From: CAYSPG01 sp964432885
Lineage (GTDB): Bacteria > Bacteroidota > Bacteroidia > AKYH767-A > OLB10
Reading direction: 5' to 3'
Assembly: GCA_964432885.1 (NCBI GenBank)
Contig: CAYSPG010000026.1
Span: forward strand, 1-52,950
Length of the DNA stretch: 52,950 nt
Part shown: positions 7,872 to 16,100 of the stretch, in pieces
Position numbering within the stretch: the stretch's first letter is position 1
Layout: each line of letters starts with the position of its first letter
The notes under the pieces: generated by a model
Told to the model about the DNA's origin: nothing
What the model saw: the letters and a program-made list of their open reading frames with translations, nothing else
Database searches by the model: none
Program-made: the position numbers and the translations under genes

Positions 7872-8330
7872 GTGATAGGAATTGTTGCTATAATATTAGT
7901 TGGAATTATTTTATTGATTCTGGAAATATTAATTCTGCCCGGATTAATTGCCGGAATCATAGGCAGTGCAATGATGCTTACAGGAGTTTGGCTTTCGTAT
8001 AAAAACTATGGCAGTACGGTTGGAAATATTATGGCAATATCAACTATAGTAGTAACAGGTTTTTCAATTTATTTTGCATTTAAATCCAATGCATGGAAAA
8101 AATTTAGCCTTCAGCAGGCCAGCGAAGGAAAAATTGCACGCACCGATGAAATGGATATTAAGGTTGGTGATATAGGAAAAAGCATTTCGGCCATCCGCCC
8201 AATGGGCACAGCCATGTTTGGCAATACAAAAGTAGAGGTACAAACCAATGGAGAAATGATTGCTTCAAATACCAACGTGGTAGTGATTGAAGTTTTGACA
8301 AATAAATTAATTGTGAGACCTGAATCGTGA
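7872..8330 (+). CDS. NfeD-like membrane protein
   Basis: A 152-residue member of the short NfeD class. Hydrophobic segments lie at about 2-20 (IGIVAIILVGIILLILEILI), 24-42 and 50-70, followed by a C-terminal OB-fold (about 85-150: GKIARTDEMDIKVGDIGKSI, then VEVQTNGEMIASNTNVVVIE). NfeD proteins are encoded next to flotillin-like proteins and are thought to help build membrane microdomains; floA follows here, which supports the call. The start is taken as GTG at 7872 because no in-frame ATG lies nearby upstream. An ATG at 7861 opens only a four-codon frame ending in the TGA that overlaps this GTG. The stop (TGA, 8328-8330) falls in a quasi-tandem repeat. Confidence 0.85.
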   Translation: MIGIVAIILVGIILLILEILILPGLIAGIIGSAMMLTGVWLSYKNYGSTVGNIMAISTIVVTGFSIYFAFKSNAWKKFSLQQASEGKIARTDEMDIKVGDIGKSISAIRPMGTAMFGNTKVEVQTNGEMIASNTNVVVIEVLTNKLIVRPES

Positions 8331-8431
8331 ATAGAGACTTGTGATTAGTGAATAATGCGCCCATAAACATTTGAACATTAAACCTAAACTATAATCTTTT
8401 AACCATAATCTTCAAACATCAAACCTTAAAT
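8327..8431. repeat. Spacer filled with quasi-tandem dispersed words
   Basis: Nearly the whole nfeD-floA spacer consists of near-repeated short words: gtgaatagagacttgtgatt then agtgaataatg (8327-8356), and an 'aacattaaacctaaac...ttcaaacatcaaacct' run (8364-8431). Related words occur at 22335-22360 and, inverted, at 38336-38373. Confidence 0.5.
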
Positions 8432-8434
8432 TAT

Positions 8435-9406
8435 ATGACTCAAATTCCATTAATCATTCTAATAGCCCTTGGGCTGGTTCTGTTCTTTTTGTTTCTGTAT
8501 TTTGTTCCGGTTAACCTTTGGATTACTGCAACATTTTCAGGAGTGCGCATTAGTATTATGAATTTAATTTTAATGCGATTAAGAAAAGTTCCTCCATCAA
8601 CCATTGTTAATGCGATGATTACTTCAACCAAAGCCGGATTAAATGTTACCACTCCTGAATTGGAAACGCATTATCTGGCTGGCGGTAACGTAAATAATGT
8701 TATCAAGGCACTGATAAGTGCAGATAAGGCAAACATTCCACTCTCATTTAAGATGGCTGCGGCAATTGATTTGGCCGGTAGGGATGTGGCCGATGCCGTG
8801 CAACTTTCTGTAAATCCGCGCGTAATTGATACCCCACCTGTAAGTGCAGTTGGAAAAAACGGAATTCAGTTGGTGGTAAGAGCAAGAGTTACTGTACGCA
8901 CAAATATTAACCAACTTGTGGGAGGTGCCGGTGAAGAAACAATTTTAGCAAGGGTAGGAGAGGGGATAGTTACAACCATAGGTTCAGCTAACGACCATAA
9001 AAGTGTATTGGAAAATCCCGATCAGATTTCAAAAACAGTATTGTCTAAAGGATTAGATGCCGGTACAGCATTCGAAATATTATCGATTGATATTGCTGAT
9101 ATTGATGTGGGTGAAAATATAGGAGCCAAATTACAAACCGAACAAGCCAGTGCCGATTTAAAAGTGGCACAGGCAATGGCCGAAGAACGCAGGGCAGCAG
9201 CCGTAGCTACAGAGCAGGAAATGAAAGCCAAGGCGCAGGAAGCCCGTGCAAAAGTTATTGAAGCCGAGGCTCAAATTCCATTGGCAATGGCTGAATCGTT
9301 TCGCAGTGGAAATTTGGGTATAATGGATTATTATAAAATGCAAAATATACAGGCTGATACTGGAATGAGAGACTCATTTGGAAAGCCAGAAAAAGGAACT
9401 ACTTAA
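8435..9406 (+). CDS. floA: Flotillin-like protein FloA
   Basis: FloA proteins scaffold ordered membrane microdomains in bacteria. The 323 residues fit the family (about 330): an N-terminal membrane hairpin (about 5-28, PLIILIALGLVLFFLFLYFV), then an SPFH/PHB-like domain with the FloA-typical stretch MNLILMRLRKVPPSTIVNAM, then RVIDTPPVSAVGKNGIQLVV, and a C-terminal alanine/glutamate-rich coiled coil (about 240-295). The ending, RSGNLGIMDYYKMQNIQADT, is characteristic of the family. It lies 104 bp after the NfeD-like gene on the same strand, the usual pairing. The start codon directly follows a run of dispersed repeat words. Confidence 0.95.
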   Translation: MTQIPLIILIALGLVLFFLFLYFVPVNLWITATFSGVRISIMNLILMRLRKVPPSTIVNAMITSTKAGLNVTTPELETHYLAGGNVNNVIKALISADKANIPLSFKMAAAIDLAGRDVADAVQLSVNPRVIDTPPVSAVGKNGIQLVVRARVTVRTNINQLVGGAGEETILARVGEGIVTTIGSANDHKSVLENPDQISKTVLSKGLDAGTAFEILSIDIADIDVGENIGAKLQTEQASADLKVAQAMAEERRAAAVATEQEMKAKAQEARAKVIEAEAQIPLAMAESFRSGNLGIMDYYKMQNIQADTGMRDSFGKPEKGTT

Positions 9407-9431
9407 TTTAGTAATTGAGTTATTGCGAGAT

Positions 9432-9461
9432 TTTGATGCAATAGCTAAAAAATTATCTTTG
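9432..9461 (+). promoter_or_regulatory. Promoter for the tRNA-Arg/GIY-YIG region
   Basis: TTTG at 9432-9435 and TATCTTTG at 9454-9461, 18 bases apart, match the Bacteroidota consensus TTTG-N17-23-TAnnTTTG. Transcription would begin near 9468, about 50 bases before the first tRNA-like copy. Confidence 0.65.
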
Positions 9462-9474
9462 CGCCACAATTTTT

Positions 9475-9508
9475 GAAATCGTAATTCGTAAATCAAAAAT
9501 CGTAAATT
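9475..9508. repeat. ATCGTAA-word repeat
   Basis: A looser relative of the 33-bp repeats around parE-parC (GAAATCGTAATTCGTAAATC, then AAAAATCGTAAATT). It lies just upstream of the first tRNA-like copy, in the likely leader of its transcript. Confidence 0.6.
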
Positions 9509-9516
9509 AATTAAAA

Positions 9517-9583
9517 GGTTGCGTAGCTTAACTGAATAGAGCATCCCGAACTTGGTTCGGGGAGGTTGTAGGGTTTGAATTAG
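9517..9583 (+). pseudogene. Defective tRNA-Arg copy with a substituted anticodon arm
   Basis: The first 28 bases (9517-9544: acceptor 5' strand, D arm, up to the anticodon stem) are identical to the intact tRNA at 9624. The 17-nt anticodon arm is then replaced by TCCCGAACTTGGTTCGGGGA (9544-9563), a 7-bp hairpin CCCGAAC/GTTCGGG with loop TTG. The variable region and 5' half of the T arm (GGTTGtaGGGTTTGAAT) are still recognisable. The 3' half of the T arm and the acceptor 3' strand are missing, so no mature tRNA can form. Confidence 0.8.
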
Positions 9584-9623
9584 AATAACATTAGAAAAAA
9601 AATAATTTTATAAAGAAATAATT

Positions 9624-9697
9624 GGTTGCGTAGCTTAACTGAATAGAGCATCTGACTACGGATCAGAAGGTTGGGGGTTTGAATCCCTCCGCGACCA
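9624..9697 (+). tRNA. tRNA-Arg (anticodon ACG)
   Basis: Folds as a normal 74-nt tRNA: acceptor GGTTGCG pairs with CGCGACC (9690-9696, one G-T pair), discriminator A at 9697, anticodon arm TCTGA-CTACGGA-TCAGA (9651-9667) with anticodon ACG at 9658-9660 and T33 before it, and T arm GGGGGTTTGAATCCCTC. CCA is not encoded. ACG reads CGU, and CGC/CGA after deamination of A34 by TadA. It lies between a defective copy upstream and a GIY-YIG gene plus a third copy downstream, probably on one transcript ending at 10050-10082. Confidence 0.93.
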
Positions 9698-9733
9698 CAA
9701 GGCGAATCTTAAACAGATTCGCTTTTTTAATTT

Positions 9734-9982
9734 ATGGCATACGTTTATATTTTGTACAGCGAAAAAATGGATATATATTATGTTGGTTCAACTAATGATT
9801 TGCTAAAAAGAATTGAGCGACATAATAAAGGCACAGAAAAATTTACCAAGCGCGGGATACCCTGGAAATTAGTTTATTCAGAAGAATTTCCCACCAATCA
9901 ACTTGCCATGAAGCGAGAGTATGAAATAAAGAAAAAGAAGAGCAGGAAGTTTATTGAACAATTAATTTCAAAAACTGAATAG
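9734..9982 (+). CDS. Small GIY-YIG nuclease family protein
   Basis: An 82-residue single-domain GIY-YIG protein of the UPF0213 kind. The core is YVYILYSEKMDIYYVGSTND (residues 3-22; YIL and YVG are the GIY-YIG equivalents), followed by the conserved arginine helix LLKRIERHNKGTEKFTKRG, then PWKLVYSEEFPTNQLAMKRE with the metal-binding Glu, and a Lys-rich tail. Biochemical roles of this class are mostly unknown; larger relatives are homing or repair nucleases. It starts 36 bases after tRNA-Arg. Its last codons and TAG stop (9972-9982) lie in a sequence matching the tRNA D arm (AACTGAATAGAGCA), so the gene is fused to a third tRNA-like copy. Confidence 0.9.
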   Translation: MAYVYILYSEKMDIYYVGSTNDLLKRIERHNKGTEKFTKRGIPWKLVYSEEFPTNQLAMKREYEIKKKKSRKFIEQLISKTE

Positions 9983-10047
9983 AGCACCCCGAACTTCGTT
10001 CGGGGAGGTTAGGGGTTTTCCCGATATGCATCGGGACTTCGCGACCA
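9973..10047 (+). pseudogene. Third tRNA-Arg-like copy with two substituted arms
   Basis: Aligned to the intact tRNA at 9624-9697: AACTGAATAGAGCA (D arm) matches; the anticodon arm is replaced by CCCCGAACTTCGTTCGGGGA (9987-10006, an 8-bp hairpin with TTC loop); GGTTaGGGGTTT matches; the T loop is replaced by a second hairpin CCCGAT-ATGC-ATCGGG (10020-10035); and CGCGACCA (10040-10047) matches the acceptor end. The 5' acceptor strand is absent because the GIY-YIG coding sequence runs into the D arm. Confidence 0.75.
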
Positions 10048-10049
10048 CA

Positions 10050-10082
10050 AAAAGGGCTATCAAAATTTTTGATAGCCCTTTT
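10050..10082. terminator. Strong bidirectional terminator
   Basis: AAAAGGGCTATCAAAA (10050-10065) and TTTTGATAGCCCTTTT (10067-10082) are perfectly complementary with a one-base spacer and have T-rich flanks on both strands. It can end the tRNA/GIY-YIG transcript and, from the other side, the large PKD gene that stops at 10109. Confidence 0.8.
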
Positions 10083-10108
10083 GTTTTATAAGTCGAAGAA
10101 CAAATCGC

Positions 10109-13100
10109 CTATCTTATTAAAGTTACCGTACCCGTTTTATCGTGCTTAGCTCCAAATACATCTGTTGCATGTACAGTAAACACATACACATCTTTTTTAG
10201 CCATCACATCGCTACCTTTTACACTGCCATTCCAACCATGATTATCGCCCTGGTAAATCAGCTCGCCCCAGCGGTCCCAAATGCTTAATGTGTAATCAAT
10301 AATTCCAATTCCTTTAATGTCGAATATTTCATTATCACCATCATTGTTAGGTGTAAACGCATTAGGCACATACAATGTCCAGATAGGAATAATGTGCACA
10401 TTATCACTTGCTGAATCGGTACAGCCGTATTGATTAACTACAAACAATTCTACATGATACCAACCTGTGTCTCCGTATGCATGTGTGGGTTCAAAATCGT
10501 TGCCATGATGTCCGTCACCAAAATTCCATGAGTAGATTGTTGCACCTTCTGATTGATTATCAAAATGAATTACCGGATTAAGAATATTTGTTTCTCTTGG
10601 TTCGGGAGTAAAGGCTGCCACGGGAGTAGGATAAATTGTTATTGCATTTGGAATAGTATCCGTATTCTCACAACCCATATCAGAAGTTACGGTGAGTGAC
10701 ACATTATACACTCCACTTGCATAATAGGTGTGCGAAGGATTTTGTGTTGTATCACTTCCTCCATCGCCAAACTGCCAGTTCCAACTCACAACATTACCCA
10801 TACTTACATAAGATGAATCCGTAAAATTAATTGTAAGCGGTCCGCAGCCAGCTGCCTGGTCAAAGTTAAAATGCGAAACAGGTGTTGGATGAATTACAAC
10901 CTGGTATGTAGTACTGTCAACACATCCAAAATCCGATGTTGCAATTAAAGTTACATTGTATGTTCCTGCAGTTGTAAATACGTGTGAAGGATTGGTAGCG
11001 TTAGATGTTGCAGTGCTGTCACCAAAATTCCATTGATAACCGGTAATTGTTCCTGAAGAAATTGTTGATGTGTTTGTAAAATCAATTGCACTTCCTTCGC
11101 AACCGGGTCCACCGGTAAAATCTGCAACCGGTAGTGGATGCACTTCAACAGTAGTAGTATCAGTTGAGCGGCAACCGTTTGCATTGGTTACACTTAACAC
11201 AACGGTATATGTTCCTGCATTAGTATAAATATGTGTTGGATTATATCCTATGCCTGTATTTCCATCTCCAAATTGCCATTGCCAGTCAATAGTTCCTGTA
11301 AGCGATGTATCGGATGCATCAATCATTGAAATAGTAGAACCCGCACATTCTGCCGAAACAGAAATTTGTGGCTCAGGCAAACGATACACACGAACGGTGT
11401 CATCATAAAAATCATCACAACCAAAATTCGAAGTAACAGTTAATCTAACAGGATAAACACCTGCTCCATTATAAACGTGTACAGGATTTTTACTTTGCGA
11501 TGATGTACCATCACCAAACGTCCAGTTCCATGCAACTATAATTCCGTTGGGAGCTGTACTCAAATCATTAAATGTTGTTATCTCATTTTGGCAAACATTG
11601 TTTGCGCTAAAGCGCGCATCAGGTGCATCATTAACTGTAACGGTGTGCATGGTGGTGCTTATGCAACCTGTGTTTGTTGTTGCGGTTAATACAACATTAA
11701 AGTTACCTGCATTTAAATAGGTGTGCGATGGATTTTCAATTGATGAAGTATCGCCATCACCAAAATCCCATGAACATGTAAATACTCCACCTCCACTCAC
11801 TGAAGCTTGATTAGTAAATGTCATTGGGTCACCAAGACAAACATCAGCCGTTGTAAAATCAGCAACTGGCAATGGATACACATTGATGCCTTGCGTTACT
11901 GTATCAACACATCCATTATCTGATGTTACTATTAAAGAAATATTTAAAGTTCCTGACACTGTAAAATTCTGAGAAGGGTTTTGCTGCGTGGTTGTTATTC
12001 CATTTCCAAAATTCCAGAACCAGTTATTTATTGTACCATTTGCAATTATTGATGAATCATTAAACTGCAAATAACTATTCTGGCACACATTTTGGCTATA
12101 GAACTGTGCTTGCGGAACATCATAAACAACAACATTAGAAACCACCGTATCTATGCAACCATTATCAGTAGTAACAATTAAAGACACAGGGTAAGTGCCG
12201 GCCTGTGCAAACAAATGCGAAGGCACAGAATCATTAGAACTTGTATTGTCACCAAAATTCCAATACGAGTTTGTAATAGAACCACTGCTAACGCTCGACA
12301 AATTATTTAAAACAGCAGCATTGTACTGACATACATTTTGCGGAGTAAATTGCGCCACGGGCTTCGGGTATACAAGCACTGGAAAAGAAATAGTATCTGC
12401 GCAACCCATGTCAGAAATTACACTTAACGTTACATTATACGTTCCTGCTACTGCATACGTATGTGTATCGTTTTGCTGTGAAGAAGTAGTGCCGTCACCA
12501 AAATTCCAATTGTAAACATCAATTACTCCGTTTACAATAAAGCTTGCATCGGTAAAATCATTAGCCTCGCCAAAACAAACATTAGTAAATGCAAATGCTG
12601 CCTGCGGGCGGGGATGCACTGTAATATTTAAGGTGATACTATCAGCACATCCAAATGCAGACGAACCAATAAGCGTTACATCATACGTGCCGGGCACACT
12701 GTAAACGTGCGATGGGTTTTGTAATGTTGAAGTATCACCATCACCAAAATTCCAATTCCAGTTTGTAATGCTACCCGGGTTTATTGTTGACAAATCTGTA
12801 AACTGCGTTGCATCACCATAACATGCCGTGGTGCTTCCAAAATTTATTTGCGGAACCGTATTAATATTTACAGGAAGTGTTACTGCAGATGAGCAGCCGT
12901 TTCCTGAAGTTGCCTGTAACGTAACATTATAATTTCCTGTTTGAGCATATTGATGCGAAGGATTTTGAGCAGTTGACATTGTTCCATCACCAAAATCCCA
13001 ACTATACGAAATAATATTTCCTGAACTGATACTTGTTTGATTTGTAAAAACTATGGGTGCATTTAAACAGCTTGGCTGCGAAATGAAACCTACAACTGGT

Positions 13101-16100
13101 AATGGATTAAAAATAACGTTAGATGCAAACACAGCCGTGCAACCTCCCGGGTCAGTGATTGTAACGGTGTAAGTACCTGCAGTATTTACAGAAATAGTTT
13201 GTGTAGTTGCACCTGTGCTCCAAGCATAAGTAGCTCCGGGATTGCCTGCGTCCAGAGTTGTTAAAACGCCATCGCAAGCCATCAGATTTGTTGTATTATC
13301 AATAATAGAATCGCCACCCACAACAACCACTGCTTGCGCGTAACCTGTACATCCGTTAGCATTGGTAACAGTAACTCCATACGTGCCGGCAGTTGAAACT
13401 AAAATAGTTTGTGTGGTTTCACCATTGGGTGTCCACGAAAATAAATTTCCAGCATTGCCTGCATCCAGCGTGGTATTACTTCCTGTACAGATAAATGCAT
13501 TTCCTAAATTAACAACAGGATTTGGATTGACAGTTACTGCTATTGTATCGGTGGCTTGGCATCCGTTTACATCAGTTACCTGAACAATATAATTGGTGTT
13601 TGCAGTTGGGTTAACATAAATGGTTGCCGTAGTATCACCTGTGGTAAGCCAGTTGTAGCTCATCCCGCCTGATGCAGAAAGCGTAGTTGTAATTCCGTTA
13701 CAAATGTTTTGGTCAGGTCCGGCAACTGCAATTGGTAATGCGTTCACAGTTACTTTTACGCTGTCTGTTGCCGAGCATCCGTTGGCTCCTGTTACTACAA
13801 CCGTATAGTTACCGGTGGTAGTTGGAGAAACTGAAATGCTCTGCGTGGTTTGTCCACCCGGACTCCATAGATAACTTCCACCGCCCGATGCAACTAACGA
13901 AACGCTTGTTCCTGCACAAACCGATTTGTCAGGTCCGGCATTTACATTGGGCAACGATTTTATTGAAACTCTAACGGAGTCAGAGTTGGTACAACCGTTA
14001 ACGTCAGTAACAACAACTGTGTATGTTGTAGTTACCGGTGGAGAAACCTGTATAGAAGCTGTTGTATCACCAGTAGGTTGCCATGCATAACCAAGTCCTC
14101 CGCTTGCTGATAAGGTTACCGAAGTACCTGTACAAACTGTTTGGTCGGCCCCTGCATTAGCTGTTGGCAATCCCAAAACATTTACAGGGAATGAAACCGT
14201 ATCCGAACATCCATAAGCCGTTTGAATAATTAATTGTGCTGTAAAATTTCCTGATGTAGAATAAGTATGAGAAGGATTTTGCTGTAATGAAGTTGTTGCA
14301 TCACCAAAATCCCAGTGCCAGTAATTAATATTGTTTCCGCTTACGCTTGATAAATCGGTAAAGTCAGTTGCTGTTCCTTTACAAACTGTTGTTGAAGAAA
14401 AATCGGCAACAGGCAATGCGTACACAGCCACCTGATGCGTTATGCTATCCACACAACCACCATTACTTGCAATAGCAAGTGTTACGTTATATACACCGGG
14501 TAAGGTATATTGATGCGATGGATTCTGTGTAGTTGCTGTTGTACCATCACCAAAATTCCATTGGTACGAAGAAATAGTTCCTGATGAAACAACAGACGCA
14601 TTGGTAAACAGAACAGAAGTGCCTGTGCATGCATTGTTAAAAGTAAAATCGGGAACAGGCAACGCCCACACGCTTACCGATTGGACTAATGATGCTGTAC
14701 AGCCTGCGCTTGAAGTTACAACCAATGTAATGTTGTATGCACCTGCAGTTGTGTATGTATGAACAGGATTTTGCTGCTGGGATACGTTTCCATCACCAAA
14801 ATCCCACTGCCATGCCGCTATGGTTCCATTGGTAACAGTTGAAACATCCACAAAATTTACCGTTTCATTTATGCACACGTCATGCGGTGTAAATTGAGGA
14901 ACAGGCAGTGCATTTACATTTACTGTGGTTGTAATAGTTGCACTGCATCCAAGTGCGTTTGTAATAGTTACTGCATATTGTCCTCCTGCATTTACAGTTA
15001 TAGTTTGTGATGTTGCACCTGTGCTCCATTGATATGTGTTGCCGGGATTTCCCGCATCAAGTACTGCGCTGCCGCCCTGGCAAAAAGCAACGTTGGTATT
15101 GTTATTACTTATAGTTCCACCCTGTGTTACCTGCACAGCCTGCGTGGCTGAGCAACCAAAAGAGTTTGTGACAGTAACTGTGTATGTTCCTGCTGTCGTA
15201 ACATTTATTGTTGGTGTTGTTGCACCGGTACTCCATTGATATGTTGAACCTGCATTGCCTGCATTAAGTGTTGCCGATGCACCTGCACAAACAAACGTGG
15301 AAGGAATATTTAAAACAGGATTGGGATGTACCATTACATTTACAAACGCAGTAGCCGAACATCCATTTGCATTTGTTGCCGTTACCGAATAGGTAGTAGA
15401 TGCATTTGGAGAAACAGTTATGGAAGCTGTTACATCACCTGTTGGTGTCCAGTTATAAGTAACACCTCCACTTGCTGTTATAGTTGCGGATTGTCCGGCA
15501 CAAATATTTTGGTCGGGCGATACAACTACAACAGGCAGCGGATTGATAGTAACAGTTACCTGTGCCTGGTCGGTGCAACCGTTAGCGTCAGTAACAGTTA
15601 CAGCGTATGTTGTTGCAGTGGTTGGATTTACTTGTATAGTACTTCCTGTTTGCCCTGTGCTCCATTGATATGTTACACCTCCGGTAGCAGTAAGGGTTGC
15701 TGTTGAACCTTGGCACACTGCCTGATTTACACCTGCACTTGCAACAGGCGGAGGTGAAATAGAAATAGTTTGCGTAATAGAATCAATACATCCGTTTGCC
15801 GAAGCAACAATTAGCGTTACATCAAACTGCCCGGTTGTATTAAATATTGTAGAAGGATTTTGTTGCGTAGATGTTTGTCCGTTTCCAAAATTCCAGTTCC
15901 ATGAAATTATATTACCAGAAGAGTTATCATTAAACGAAACACTTCCACCCTGGCAGGCGCTTAATCCTGTAAAGGTAAATGCTGCAACAGGTGCCGGTGC
16001 AATTGTTATTTGCTGAGCAACTGTATCAGAACAACCAAGTGTATCTCCTGCAATCAACGTTATGGTGTATGTTCCTGAATCGGGATACACAACAGTTGGG

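Noticed and set aside
15326..15706. 126-codon plus-strand frame rich in C, S, Y and R inside the PKD gene
   Set aside because: A shadow of the repeat-rich adhesin gene on the other strand; its cysteine/serine-rich text comes from complementing the Thr/Val/Gly repeat codons.
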